DNA of 64,000 bases from Coprousia sp963931435 (GCA_963931435.1 OZ007012.1:248001-312000); one strand, 5' to 3'. Counted from the stretch's first letter, positions 34,251 through 43,654 are shown. Notes: generated by a model from the letters alone, not told the origin. Numbers and translations: made by a program.

Positions 34251-34550
34251 GAGCCGACGGCCGTCGTCGAGGGGTCGAAGCGCGATGCGACGCCTCTGTC
34301 CGATGCGGGGGATGGGGAGGATGGGGCCCCGGGCCTTGTTCGGCTGACGAGATGCGCCCGGTGCGCCGTGCCGCTGGTGCACTGGGCTTTGCGCTATGGG
34401 GGATGGGTTCAAATGGCACACGGCGCGGTTCCTACACAGGTTTCCGGTCTGAGCTGGCGGGGCTTGCCGATGCGGGTCGTTGCAGCGGGCCGTGATGCCG
34501 GTATCATGTGCGCTGCTGTCCCCGACGCCGCCCCCGACGCTGCCGGCTCG
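34251..34550. other. Convergent spacer without gene
   Basis: 300 bp between the hypothetical membrane gene and nth. I see no clear terminator, repeat or reading frame with a ribosome site. Confidence 0.4.
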
Positions 34551-35210
34551 CTACACCCGCACGCTGGGGCAGAGGTCGGCGAGCGGGCACGCGCCGCAGC
34601 GGGGCTTGCGGGCGTCGCAGATCTCGCGCCCGAAGCTGATCCACTGGTGGTTGACCTGGCTCCACCATTCGCGAGGCAAGATCTTGAGCAGGTCCTGTTC
34701 GGTCTTGAGCGGCTCCTTGGCGTGCGTCTTGGGCGAGAGCATGAGACGGTGCGCGATGCGGTTGACGTGCGTGTCCACCGCGATGCCCTCGACGATGCCG
34801 AATCCGACGTTGAGCACGATGTTAGCCGTCTTGCGTCCCACGCCGGGAAGCTTGACGAGCTCCTTCATGTCGGCCGGCACCTCGCCGCCGTAATCGGCGA
34901 CGATCATCTGCGCGCACTCGACGGCGTGCTTCGCCTTGGTCTTGTAGAAGCCGAGCGACTTGATGACCTCGGCCACCTCGGCAGGGGTGGCGCCCGCCAG
35001 GGCCTCGGGTGTGGGCCAGCGGCGGAAGAGCTCGGGCGTGACCTTGTTCACCTGGGCGTCGGTGGTTTGCGCCGAGAGCAGGACCGATATGACCAGGCGG
35101 AAGGGGTTCGCGTGGTCGAGGAAGCACTCCACGGGGCCGTACCGCTCGTTGAGCCGTCGGCACGCCTCGACGGCGCGCTCGCGCTTGGCAGCGTTCGATT
35201 CCCGCGGCAT
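34551..35210 (-). CDS. nth: Endonuclease III
   Basis: A 219-aa Nth. The helix-hairpin-helix LPGVGRKTANIVLNVGFG carries the catalytic Lys, AVDTHVNRIAHRL the catalytic Asp, and CDARKPRCGACPLADLC gives the C-x6-C-x2-C-x5-C iron-sulphur cluster. It removes oxidised pyrimidines and nicks the abasic site in base excision repair. GAGGAG lies before ATG 35210; the frame extends further upstream without a ribosome site. rmuC lies upstream on the same strand. Confidence 0.95.
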   Translation of the reverse strand: MPRESNAAKRERAVEACRRLNERYGPVECFLDHANPFRLVISVLLSAQTTDAQVNKVTPELFRRWPTPEALAGATPAEVAEVIKSLGFYKTKAKHAVECAQMIVADYGGEVPADMKELVKLPGVGRKTANIVLNVGFGIVEGIAVDTHVNRIAHRLMLSPKTHAKEPLKTEQDLLKILPREWWSQVNHQWISFGREICDARKPRCGACPLADLCPSVRV

Positions 35211-35322
35211 GGTGCTCCTCTCGTCGTTTTGCTCCATTATGGCACGATGCGCGCTGGCGCGACCGATGCGGTTTCCCGCGCGGGCTGACTGGAAGGCGCC
35301 TCGTCCGGTCGCGGCTGGGGCG

Positions 35323-36669
35323 CTACTCCGCGTCGGTGGGGAGGGCGTCTGCTTCGGCACCGTCCTCGATGCCCAGGATCTGCTCAGCGGCGGCCGCGTC
35401 GTCCAGCTCGGTGATGCTGCGCAGCTTGCGCTCCATGGCGCGCGAGCGGGTGCCCACAAGGCTGTCGACGGTGCGGCTCACCGTGCCCAGCTGCTTCTGC
35501 GCCTGCCGGAGCATCTTCTGATAGGTGCCGAACTCCGTCTTCACGGCGGCGAGCACCGTCTGGATCTCGCTCGCGCGCCGTTGGATCGCCACGGTCTGGA
35601 ACCCCATCTGCAGGCTGTTGAGGAGCGCCGCCATGGTGCTGGGGCCGGCGACGTTCACATGGCTCTCGCGCTGCAGGCGCTCGATGAGGCCGGCGCGGCC
35701 CGCCACCTCGGCATAGAGGCCCTCGAAGGGCAAAAAGAGGATGCCGAACGTGGTGGTCGCGGGCGGGGCGAGGTACTTGTCGTGGATGTCTTTGGCCTCG
35801 GCGCGCAGGCGCGTCTCCAGCACGCGCCATGCAGCCTCGACCGCCGCGGGGTCGCCGGCGTCCTGCGCGTCGCGCAGGTGCTCGTAGGCGTCGCCAGGGA
35901 ACTTGGAATCGATGGGCAGATAGACCACGCCCCCGTCATCACCGGGGAGCTTGACGGCGAACTCCACGCGCTCGGCGCCGCCCGGCACGGTCGCGACGTT
36001 CTCCTCGTACTGGCTGGGAGCCAGGATCTCGCGGAGGATGGCGCCGAGCTGAACCTCGCCCAGGATGCCGCGCGTTTTCACGCCGGCGAGCGTTCGCTTG
36101 AGGCCGCCCACGTCGGCCGCGAGGCTCTGCATCTCGCCCAGACCGCGCCCCACCTTGTCCAAGCTCTCGTTCACCAGCGCGAACGACTGGGTGATGCGGT
36201 CGTTCAGTGTCTTCTGCAGCTTCTCGTCCACCATGGCGCGCATGCGGTCGAGCTGGGCGTTTGTGTCGCTGCGGATGCCCGCGAGCTGTCCGGTCACGGT
36301 GTCGGTCATCTGGGCCAGGCGCGCGTCGAGCGCCTGGCGGTTCGCTTCGAGCTGGGCGCCCACCTCGCGCCGGACGCCGTTGGCGCCCTCGGCGGTCTCG
36401 CCCATGCGCTGCAGGATCGCCTCGAAGCGCTGCCGCTCGAGTGCGGACTCGGTCGCCGCCTGCTGGGAGAGGAGGGCGAGGGCGTCGCGCGTCGCATGGA
36501 GCTCGGCCTGTGTTGCGGCGAGGGCGCGGGTTGTCTCCTCGGCGTGCGCCGCCTGCTCGATCGCCGCTCGTTCGGCCGCTGAGGCGCGCAGGGCGCCCAG
36601 GGCGGCCAGCGCCGCGACGGCCGCGAGCGCGACGAGCACGAGCACCATGAGGGCGAGCGAGGGATCCAT
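35323..36669 (-). CDS. rmuC: DNA recombination protein RmuC
   Basis: A 448-aa protein: an N-terminal membrane helix (~5-28), a long Ala/Gln-rich coiled coil (~30-180), then the RmuC nuclease-like domain (GILGEVQLGAILREIL, EFAVKLP, YLPIDSKFPGDAYEHL, FGILFLPFEGLYAEV, GPSTMAALLNSLQMGF). RmuC limits inversion and rearrangement at short inverted repeats in E. coli, of note in a window with many such repeats. GGAAGGAG precedes the ATG. Confidence 0.93.
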   Translation of the reverse strand: MDPSLALMVLVLVALAAVAALAALGALRASAAERAAIEQAAHAEETTRALAATQAELHATRDALALLSQQAATESALERQRFEAILQRMGETAEGANGVRREVGAQLEANRQALDARLAQMTDTVTGQLAGIRSDTNAQLDRMRAMVDEKLQKTLNDRITQSFALVNESLDKVGRGLGEMQSLAADVGGLKRTLAGVKTRGILGEVQLGAILREILAPSQYEENVATVPGGAERVEFAVKLPGDDGGVVYLPIDSKFPGDAYEHLRDAQDAGDPAAVEAAWRVLETRLRAEAKDIHDKYLAPPATTTFGILFLPFEGLYAEVAGRAGLIERLQRESHVNVAGPSTMAALLNSLQMGFQTVAIQRRASEIQTVLAAVKTEFGTYQKMLRQAQKQLGTVSRTVDSLVGTRSRAMERKLRSITELDDAAAAEQILGIEDGAEADALPTDAE

Positions 36670-36833
36670 GGGGGCTCCTTCCGATAGGATGCGGATGGGT
36701 ATTTCATTATATCGACGCCGCAGCGCGCCCGCCCGGACCGGGACGGAGGGCGCTATGCTGGAGGGAGCCCGCCGGGCCGTCCGCGTGCCCGGTGATTCGA
36801 GGGGGCGATACCCAACGCAGCCAGGAGGTTCCC

Positions 36834-37349
36834 ATGATTCGCAAGGACCGCGAGGTCACCGATCGCGCCGAGCAGCTCGCCATCATCGAGGCGTGCGACG
36901 TGTGCCGCATCGCGCTCAACGACCCCGATGCGGGCGTGCCCTATATCGTGCCGCTCAACTTCGGCGTCGACGTCGCGGTCGATGGCACCGTGTACCTCTA
37001 CTTCCATAGCGCGCGCCGTGGAGAGAAGCTCGATCTCATCGCGCGTGACAACCGGGCGAGCTTCGAGATGGACTGCGACCATCAGCTCATCTTCTACGAC
37101 GAGCGCATGAGCTGCACGATGGCGTATGGCAGCGTCATCGGAAGCGGGACCATCGAGGTGCTGCCCGAGGAGCGCAAGCGGGAGGGGCTCGACATCCTCA
37201 TGCGCCACTACCATGCCGAGGGGTTCGCGTACGGCACGGGGGCGGTGCCCGCGACCACCGTGTACCGCCTCAGGGTGGAGCGCATGACCGGAAAGCGCCG
37301 CGTCGACACGCATCCCGACGAGCGGCGCTGGACGCCGCCTTCTGCGTAG
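36834..37349 (+). CDS. Pyridoxamine 5'-phosphate oxidase-like (Nim-type) flavoprotein
   Basis: A 171-aa split-barrel FMN-binding protein of the NimA/PNPOx-like family: MIRKDREVTDRAEQLAIIEA at the start, RIALNDPDAGVPYIVPLNFG, YLYFHSARRGEKLDLI, then CDHQLIFYDE ... CTMAYGSVIGSGTIEVL. Relatives bind FMN or heme and include 5-nitroimidazole reductases that give metronidazole resistance; most have unknown housekeeping roles. I chose ATG 36834 behind AGGAGG. Resistance activity cannot be inferred from this alone. Confidence 0.85.
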   Translation: MIRKDREVTDRAEQLAIIEACDVCRIALNDPDAGVPYIVPLNFGVDVAVDGTVYLYFHSARRGEKLDLIARDNRASFEMDCDHQLIFYDERMSCTMAYGSVIGSGTIEVLPEERKREGLDILMRHYHAEGFAYGTGAVPATTVYRLRVERMTGKRRVDTHPDERRWTPPSA

Positions 37350-37410
37350 GCGCCTGGTGGTGGGTGGTGTGACGGTTTAGGCGCCGACGTGCCAATCGAC
37401 TACAATACGT

Positions 37411-37836
37411 GATGGCTCGCGATTTTTGAATTTGCTGGAGAGCGCGAAAGCGGTCGACATCTACGGGACCGGAATAAACTACCATGTAGCGAAACGAAGC
37501 GCGTTTCTATTCCAAACACTGGACATGTGTTGCTCGGTGTATGACGAGGCCAATGTCCACATGCTCGAGCGTTTCGATGGCGATAGCGGGCATCTCTCGT
37601 TTCTGCTTTCCCATACGGGAAAGAACGTGAAGGTTTTGGAGATTGCGCAGATACTCGTCGAGCGCAATCTTCCAACAATCGCGATTGTGACCGACGCTGC
37701 GAGCCCTCTCGGTGAGATGGCCGATGCGACCATCGAGCTCTTTTCGACGGCGACATCCAACCGGCTTTCGATCATGTCGTACGCAATCTCGCTCGGGTAT
37801 GTGTTCGACCTGCTCTGTCCTTCCTGTAGCGGTTGA
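37411..37836 (+). pseudogene. RpiR regulator remnant (SIS domain only)
   Basis: The frame encodes an RpiR-type SIS domain (ESAKAVDIYGTGINYHVAKR, then LSFLLSHTGKNVKVLEIA and IAIVTDAASPLGEMADATIE) and ends like other RpiR C-termini, but the N-terminal helix-turn-helix is missing and no ribosome site precedes the first start codon (TTG 37426). Its 3' end runs into a GH1 remnant on the other strand. This is the leftover of a regulator that once controlled a glycosidase locus like those at 1231-8453 and 47197-51046. Confidence 0.75.
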
Positions 37837-37990
37837 AGCTGCCCTGGCCCGCATCATCGGCGTCGACGTAGATGACGCCGTAGCGTTTGGTCATCTCTTC
37901 AGAGCCGCAGCTTACCAAGTCGATAATGCCCCACATGGTGTAACCAAAGAGGTCCACGCCGTCTTCGATGGCATCGCGCATCCTCACCAT
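37808..37990 (-). pseudogene. C-terminal remnant of a GH1 glycosidase
   Basis: Read on the minus strand, this encodes RDAIEDGVDLFGYTMWGIID followed by KRYGVIYVDAD and FNRYRKDRA. It matches the C-terminal part of the intact GH1 at 6795-8453 (RDGVDLIGYIMWGAIDIVS, KRYGVVHVDAD) and stops abruptly on both sides, without the catalytic region. It overlaps the 3' end of the RpiR remnant tail to tail. Confidence 0.75.
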
Positions 37991-38071
37991 ACTTTGTTGA
38001 GGTGGTGCTTCAGTACAGACGGAGGATTTCGGCAGCGTGTTTCGTTTTCGCACGGCCATGCGCCAGACGTG

Positions 38072-38088
38072 ATGAAACGATGTTTCAT
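38072..38088. promoter_or_regulatory. Orphan RpiR-type operator palindrome
   Basis: ATGAAAC-GAT-GTTTCAT is a perfect 7+7 inverted repeat with a 3-base spacer, resembling the candidate site at 9904-9918. It lies 80 bp beyond the GH1 remnant and 150 bp before mfd, so it is probably a fossil of the decayed locus, unless it now affects mfd. Confidence 0.5.
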
Positions 38089-38238
38089 GCAACGATTGGA
38101 GCGTGTTCATTTATCGATTGACGCCGCGTTTTCGCTCATTGGGTTCAAGACGCCTGCGGTAGGATAGGGACGATCGAAACTACCAGACCCGTGTCGCTTG
38201 CCGGCGCGGGCTTTTGGCATGAACGAGGAGAGATCCCC

Positions 38239-41200
38239 ATGCTCATACATCGCATCGCCGCGCAGCTGTATACGGCCGAGGGGCCGCGCGTCGTCGAGGA
38301 GGCGCTCGACGCGGGGCAGGATGCCACGCTCGCGGTGTCGCAGTCCGGGCGCACGCTGGCGCTCGCCGCGCAGTTCGCGCGCCGGCCGCGCCCGACCGTC
38401 TACGTGGTCTCGGGCGAGGAGGCGGCCGATCGCGCCGCCCGGGCGCTCGCTGCCTACGTGGGGTTGGAGCGCGTGGCGCGCTACCCCGAACGGCGCGACC
38501 ACCCTTGGCGCGCCAAAGGGGCTCCCGACGACGCCGTGATCGCGCAGCGCTGCCATGCGCTCGGGCGCATCGCGCGCGGCGAGGCGATGATCATGGTGGC
38601 ATCGGCCCGCGCGCTTTTGCGCTGCGTGCCGCCGCGCGAGAGCCGCTTCTGGCGGGAGGCGCGCTTCGCCGTTGGGGACGAGGTGCCCTTCGAGGAGGTG
38701 CCCCAGCGCCTGGTGGGCATGGGCTACACGGCCTCCGAGGCGGCCGACGCCCCGGGGCTCTTCCGCGTGCACGGCGACAGCGTTGACGTGTTCCCCGCGC
38801 AGGGGAGCTCGCCGGTGCGCCTGGAGTTCTTCGGCGACGAGATCGACCGCATCCGGCGCATGGTGGGCTCTACGGGCCAGACCATCGGCGACGAGGACGC
38901 GATCGAGATCTACCCGGTGCGCGAGCTCGCCCTGACCGACGACGCGGTGCACCGCCTGCATGTCGCCCTCTACCAGCCCGCGCAGGACGACACCGAGCTC
39001 GCGGCGCTGCTGGAGCTGGTCGACGCGCGCATCGTCACGCCCGAGCTGGAGCGCTACCTGCCGCTCATGTACGAGCGCACGGCCAGTCCGCTCGAGCACG
39101 TCGCGGCCGACGCGCTCGTGGTGCTCTCCGAGCCGCGCTCGCTGTTCGATGACTGCACGCGCGCCTACGAGGAGCTGGAGGCGCGTGCGCGCGAGGCGGG
39201 CGTCACCCGGCTCGATGGCCTGTACGTGCGCCCCCAGCAGCTCGATTTCGGGCGGCAGCAGCGCCTGAACTACGTCTCGATCATCCGCGCCGGCGGCGCC
39301 GTGACCGCCGAGCTCAAGATCGAGCAGCCCTCCATCGCGGGCAGCGACACGCGGTTCTTGAGCCGCATCCAGGAGGTCGTGGCAAACCGCTACGCCGTGG
39401 TGTTCGCCGCGCCCGATCGCGGCGCGCGCGAATCGCTGGAGCTCTCCTTCACCGACGAATCGATCCCCTTCGAGGAGTCGCTGCAGGCGGCGCCCGAGAA
39501 CACCGGTGCCGTGGGTGAGGCGGAGGTGCAGGTGACGCTGCTCAAGCGCGATGCCGACCGCTTGAACGCCCGCCCCCTCGAGGGCGCCGGCGGCGGGTTG
39601 GAAGGAACACGTCCCCATCCAACCCATGCGGTGCCGACGCTCACGCGCGGGCGCGTGACCTTCATCGACCTGCCGCTCCCCGCCGGCGTGGTGGTGCCCG
39701 AGGCGCATCTCGCCGTCTTCTCCATCGCCGACCTCAACGCCCGGCTCGACGCCCGCCGCGGCCGCAGCGTCCGTCGTCGCGTGGACGTCACCGAGGTCAC
39801 CTTCCCCTTCAAGCCGGGCGACTACGTGGTCCACGCCACGCACGGCATCGCGCACTTCACCGCGATCGTGCGCCAGGAGGTGGGGGGCAAGGAGCGCGAC
39901 TACTTCCTGCTGGAATACGCCGGCGGCGACAAGCTCTACGTTCCCCTGGAGCAGGTGGACCGCATCTCGCGCTACGTGGGCCCCGATGGCGCGGAGCCGC
40001 GTCTCACGCGCCTCAACACCGCCGACTGGACGCGTGCGACGAACAAGGCGCGCAAGAGCGCCAAGAAGCTCGCCTTCGATCTGGTGGACCTCTACACGCG
40101 CCGCAGCTCCATCACCGGCTTCGCCTGCCCGCCCGACACCCCCGAGCAGCTCGAGATGGAGGCGAGCTTCCCTTACGAGCCCACGCGCGACCAGCTGGAG
40201 GCCATCAACGACATCAAGGCCGACATGGAGGCGCCCAAGCCCATGGATCGGCTGCTCTGCGGCGACGTGGGTTTCGGCAAGACCGAGGTGGCCCTGCGCG
40301 CGGCGTTCAAGTGCGTGGACTCCGGCCGGCAGGTCATGGTGCTCTGCCCCACCACCATCTTGGCGCAGCAGCACTACCAGACGTTCTTCGAGCGTTTCGC
40401 CCCCTTCGGGGTGGAGGTCGAGGTGCTGAGCCGCTTCCGCACGCCCGCGCAGCAGCGCCGCTCCCTGGCGGCGTTCGCGGAGGGCAAGGTCGACGTGCTC
40501 GTGGGCACGCACCGCCTGCTCTCCTCAGACGTCAACCCGGCCAACCTGGGGCTCGTCATCATCGACGAGGAGCAGCGCTTCGGCGTTCAGCACAAGGAGC
40601 AGCTCAAGAACCTGCGCGAGCAGATCGACGTTCTCACGCTCTCGGCCACGCCCATCCCGCGCACCATGCAGATGGCGATCAGCGGTGTGCGCGACATGAG
40701 CCTCATCACCACCCCGCCCACGGGCCGACGTCCCGTTGCGGTGCACGTGGGGGAGTACGACCCCGATATCGTCTCGGCGGCCATACGCCTGGAGCTGGAC
40801 CGCAAGGGACAGGTCTACTACGTGTCCAACCGCGTCAAGACCATCGACGACGCCGTGGACCGCGTGCATGAGGTGGCGCCCGAGGCGCGCGTGGGCGTGG
40901 CGCACGGCAAGATGAGCGCGCGCGAGGTAGAGGACGTGATGATCGCGTTCGCGGCCGGCGAGATCGACGTGCTCGTGGCGACCACGATCATCGAGAGCGG
41001 CATCGACAACCCGCGCACCAACACGCTCATCATCGAGGACTCGCAGCGCCTGGGCCTGGCTCAGCTCTACCAGCTCAAGGGACGCGTGGGCCGTAGCGCC
41101 ACGCAGGCCTACGCCTACTTCATGTTCCCCGGCGAGATGCCGCTCACCCCCGAGGCCGCCGAGCGCCTGACGGCCCTCGCCGAGTACCAGGACCTGGGAA

Positions 41201-41847
41201 GCGGCATGCGCATCGCCATGCGCGACCTCGAGATCCGCGGCGCCGGCTCGCTCGTGGGAGCCGAGCAGCACGGCAACCTCTCGAGCGTGGGTTTCGACCT
41301 GTTCACGCAGATGCTGGGGCAGGCGGTGGCCGAGGCGCGCGGCGAGGGCGGCGCGGTCGAGGCGAGCGAGGTCGCCATCAACCTGCCGGCCGATTTCTAC
41401 CTGGCCGAGGACTACCTGCCCGCCGTGGACGAGCGCGTGCTGGTGTACCGCAAGCTGGCCGCCGCCGAGCTTTTGGCGGATGTGGACGCGGCGCAGGAGC
41501 AGGTGGTATCCGCCCACGGCGAGCTGCCGCAGGCGGCCCAGAACCTCTTCGACCGCGCGCGCGTCCGCATCCGCGCCGGCAGGCTCGGGGTGGAGAGCGT
41601 CGCGCTGGCGGGCGGTCGGCTCACCTTCCAGGGGATCGACGTGCCCAAGAAGGTCGCGTTCGATCTGCGCGACCGGCTGGGTGCGGTGAACTTCCCCAAG
41701 AGCCGCAAGCTCTCGGTGCCCTACAAGGCGGGCGCCGGCGCGGGCTCCGGCGTGGGGCGCGGGCTCGATGCGCGCGATCCGGCTGGCCCCGTGGCCGCGG
41801 CGCTCGCGATCCTCATGCAGCTCGGCCCGAGCGGGGACGACGACTGA
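38239..41847 (+). CDS. mfd: Transcription-repair coupling factor Mfd
   Basis: A 1202-aa Mfd with domains in the usual order: UvrB-like N-terminal module (~1-340), polymerase-interacting CarD-like RID (FKPGDYVVHATHGIAHFTAI, ~530-600), RecG-like translocase with Walker A GDVGFGKTEVALRA, DEEQRFG box and TATTIIESGIDNPRTNTLII, and the TRCF C-terminal domain. It removes stalled RNA polymerase and recruits UvrA. I chose ATG 38239, after GAGGAGA. A REP-like palindrome (39595-39625) lies in frame in the region before the RID. The stop codon abuts another such palindrome at 41849. Confidence 0.97.
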   Translation: MLIHRIAAQLYTAEGPRVVEEALDAGQDATLAVSQSGRTLALAAQFARRPRPTVYVVSGEEAADRAARALAAYVGLERVARYPERRDHPWRAKGAPDDAVIAQRCHALGRIARGEAMIMVASARALLRCVPPRESRFWREARFAVGDEVPFEEVPQRLVGMGYTASEAADAPGLFRVHGDSVDVFPAQGSSPVRLEFFGDEIDRIRRMVGSTGQTIGDEDAIEIYPVRELALTDDAVHRLHVALYQPAQDDTELAALLELVDARIVTPELERYLPLMYERTASPLEHVAADALVVLSEPRSLFDDCTRAYEELEARAREAGVTRLDGLYVRPQQLDFGRQQRLNYVSIIRAGGAVTAELKIEQPSIAGSDTRFLSRIQEVVANRYAVVFAAPDRGARESLELSFTDESIPFEESLQAAPENTGAVGEAEVQVTLLKRDADRLNARPLEGAGGGLEGTRPHPTHAVPTLTRGRVTFIDLPLPAGVVVPEAHLAVFSIADLNARLDARRGRSVRRRVDVTEVTFPFKPGDYVVHATHGIAHFTAIVRQEVGGKERDYFLLEYAGGDKLYVPLEQVDRISRYVGPDGAEPRLTRLNTADWTRATNKARKSAKKLAFDLVDLYTRRSSITGFACPPDTPEQLEMEASFPYEPTRDQLEAINDIKADMEAPKPMDRLLCGDVGFGKTEVALRAAFKCVDSGRQVMVLCPTTILAQQHYQTFFERFAPFGVEVEVLSRFRTPAQQRRSLAAFAEGKVDVLVGTHRLLSSDVNPANLGLVIIDEEQRFGVQHKEQLKNLREQIDVLTLSATPIPRTMQMAISGVRDMSLITTPPTGRRPVAVHVGEYDPDIVSAAIRLELDRKGQVYYVSNRVKTIDDAVDRVHEVAPEARVGVAHGKMSAREVEDVMIAFAAGEIDVLVATTIIESGIDNPRTNTLIIEDSQRLGLAQLYQLKGRVGRSATQAYAYFMFPGEMPLTPEAAERLTALAEYQDLGSGMRIAMRDLEIRGAGSLVGAEQHGNLSSVGFDLFTQMLGQAVAEARGEGGAVEASEVAINLPADFYLAEDYLPAVDERVLVYRKLAAAELLADVDAAQEQVVSAHGELPQAAQNLFDRARVRIRAGRLGVESVALAGGRLTFQGIDVPKKVAFDLRDRLGAVNFPKSRKLSVPYKAGAGAGSGVGRGLDARDPAGPVAAALAILMQLGPSGDDD
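39595..39625. repeat. REP-like palindrome inside mfd coding sequence
   Basis: GGGTTGG (39595-39601) and CCAACCC (39619-39625) flank the core GGAACACGTCCCC (39605-39617). The same core, in reverse complement, lies in the palindrome at 41849-41885 just after mfd. The element adds about eleven residues (GGLEGTRPHPTHA) to a probable loop. Confidence 0.7.
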
Positions 41848-41848
41848 C

Positions 41849-41885
41849 AATGGGTCAGTTGGGGACGTGTTCCAACTGACTCATT
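41849..41885. repeat. REP-like palindrome, family 1
   Basis: GTCAGTTGG (41854-41862) and CCAACTGAC (41872-41880) are perfect arms, extended by AATG/CATT, around GGGGACGTGTTCC. It begins two bases after the mfd stop and could double as its terminator, though without a T run. Confidence 0.7.
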
Positions 41886-41896
41886 TGGTGGTAGAT

Positions 41897-41954
41897 GTGA
41901 CAATGGGGGCGGGTTACTTTGTCACGTGACAGACGAACCTTTCCCCACCGTCAC
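41897..41954. repeat. REP-like 29+29-bp dyad, family 2
   Basis: Two 29-base units, 41897-41925 and 41926-41954, face each other. Each begins GTGAC and ends GTCAC with a G-rich or C-rich body (GGGGGCGGGTT; AACCTTTCCCC). The same 58-base layout recurs at 43655-43712. Confidence 0.65.
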
Positions 41955-41992
41955 GCTGGCTTCCGACGGATTCCCGTGCATCAAAGACCAAG

Positions 41993-42025
41993 TGGGTCAA
42001 ATGGAACACGTTCCCAAATGACCCA
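41993..42025. repeat. REP-like palindrome, family 1
   Basis: TGGGTCAAATGG (41993-42004) and CCAAATGACCCA (42014-42025) pair at 10 of 12 positions around AACACGTTC. It shares the ACGTGTTCC core with the elements at 39595 and 41849 and lies 45 bp before the truncated ATPase frame. Confidence 0.65.
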
Positions 42026-42069
42026 TCTGCTATATCTGCTATTTTGCTATAGCCAGGTAGATGGCCTAA

Positions 42070-42870
42070 ATGTGGTTTAAGCACGACGCGCCGGCAACCG
42101 AAAGCACGCTGCGCGATGCGCTCACCGAGTCGGTCTCTGAGCTTACGCAGCGAGGGGTTGGCCTGCTGGTGACAGTGGACGAGATTCAGGATGCCGACGA
42201 GGCGGATGTTCGGGCCCTGGCGACAAGCGTGCAGCATCTTATCCGCGAGCGCATGAACATCGCGTTTGTCTTTGGCGGTATCACCACCGGCGTGATGGAT
42301 CTTCTCAACGGGCGAGCTCTTACGTTTTTGCGGCGCGCCAAGGCAGAGGAGCTGGCGCCCATCCCCCTTGATGAGGTTGCCGCCGCGTTGCGGACCTCCA
42401 TCGAGCAATCGGGGCTTTCCATCTCGCAACAGGCGCTTGATGAAGCGGCTGGGGTCACGCGTGGCTACGCCTTTTTAATTCAGTTAGTGGGCTACGCCAT
42501 CTGGAACGAGACGTACGCCCACGCCGCGCGTTCGCTCAAAGTAGAGGATGCGGATGTGCGCGCCGGTATTGATGAGGCGATGAACGAGTTCAACAATTCG
42601 GTGCGCGAGACCGCGATTTCAAACTTGTCGCTGCGGGCGATGGAATACCTGCTGGCGATGACCGAAGATAAAACCGTGTCATCGACAAAGGAGATTGCCG
42701 AGCGATTGGGGGTCCCGGCCTCGAGCCTCACCTCGTATCGGCGCATGCTCGTCAAGCGGCAGGTGATTGAGCCGACGGCGCGTGGATACGTCGCCTTTAC
42801 CATTCCGTATATGAAGAAGTTCCTAGTTAATCACAGGGACGAACTGTTAGCGCGTTACGGTATCGAGTAG
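42070..42870 (+). pseudogene. 5'-truncated AAA-family ATPase
   Basis: The 266-codon frame begins just before a Walker B-like strand (GLLVTVDEIQDADEADVRAL) and continues through a sensor region (AFVFGGITTGVMDLLNGRAL), helical lid and a C-terminal winged helix (TKEIAERLGVPASSLTSYRR). The P-loop and everything upstream are missing, and there is no ribosome site before ATG 42070. Intact relatives are about 400 aa. The break lies beside REP-like elements, which may mark the deletion. Expression of the fragment is doubtful. Confidence 0.7.
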
Positions 42871-42960
42871 GTTGCGCCATGCGGAAAGCGCCGAGGTGAC
42901 GGCGGCGATGCAGTACCATCTTGGGCGATGAATGGTCGAGCGACTTTGGAGGAGGACGCC

Positions 42961-43626
42961 ATGGAGGGTTCGGGCGAACAGCTAGCGTGTTCTAGCAACC
43001 TGCGCATCCGCGTGGCGACGCTTGCGGACGCGCCGCGTTGCCATGAGATCTACGTGCCCTACGTGCGTGACACGGCGGTGACCTTCGAGTACGAGCCGCC
43101 GACGCTCGATGAGTTCCGCACCCGCATGGCAAAGACGCTGGAGCGCTACCCCTATCTGGTGGCAGAGCAGACGGATCCGGCATCGTTTGCCACCGATGGG
43201 CCCGCTGCCGTGCCGCGCATCATCGGCTACATGTACGTGAGTCCCTTTAAGGCGCGCCCCGCCTACGATTGGGCGGTCGAGACCTCGATCTACGTCGACC
43301 GCGCGTGCCGTCGCGGCGGCGTGGGCCGTGCACTGCACGACGCGATGGAACGCTGCCTCGCCGCGCAGGGCATCCTCAACATGGAGGCCTGCATCGCAAC
43401 CACCGAGGTGGAAGACGAGCACCTCACCAACGACAGCTGGCGCTTCCACGAGCGCATGGGTTACCGTCTGGTGGGCGAGTTCAAGCAGTGCGGCTTCAAA
43501 TACGGCCGCTGGTGGAACATGATCTGGATGGAACGGCACATCGGGGAGCATCGCAGCGACCAGCCGCCCATCACTCCGTTCCCGCAGGTGCGCGACCAAG
43601 TGCGTGAGCGTTACGGCATCGGATAG
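42961..43626 (+). CDS. GNAT acetyltransferase, phosphinothricin-acetyltransferase-like
   Basis: A 221-aa GNAT protein of the PAT/MnaT type: RIRVATLADAPRCHEIYVPY, VRDTAVTFEYEPP, the acetyl-CoA region YVDRACRRGGVGRALHDAME and the terminal FHERMGYRLVGEFKQCGFKYGRWW. Relatives acetylate phosphinothricin, methionine sulphoximine or other small amines; the native substrate is unknown. GGAGGAGGA precedes ATG 42961; an ATG at 42928 is also in frame. The gene stands alone between REP-like repeats. Confidence 0.85.
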   Translation: MEGSGEQLACSSNLRIRVATLADAPRCHEIYVPYVRDTAVTFEYEPPTLDEFRTRMAKTLERYPYLVAEQTDPASFATDGPAAVPRIIGYMYVSPFKARPAYDWAVETSIYVDRACRRGGVGRALHDAMERCLAAQGILNMEACIATTEVEDEHLTNDSWRFHERMGYRLVGEFKQCGFKYGRWWNMIWMERHIGEHRSDQPPITPFPQVRDQVRERYGIG

Positions 43627-43654
43627 AACCGGGAGCCTCCGCCTCAGCCGGCAT

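Noticed and set aside
38107..40512. Very long open frame antisense to mfd (about 800 codons)
   Set aside because: It mirrors the codon structure of mfd in GC-rich DNA, has no ribosome site and shows no recognisable domain.
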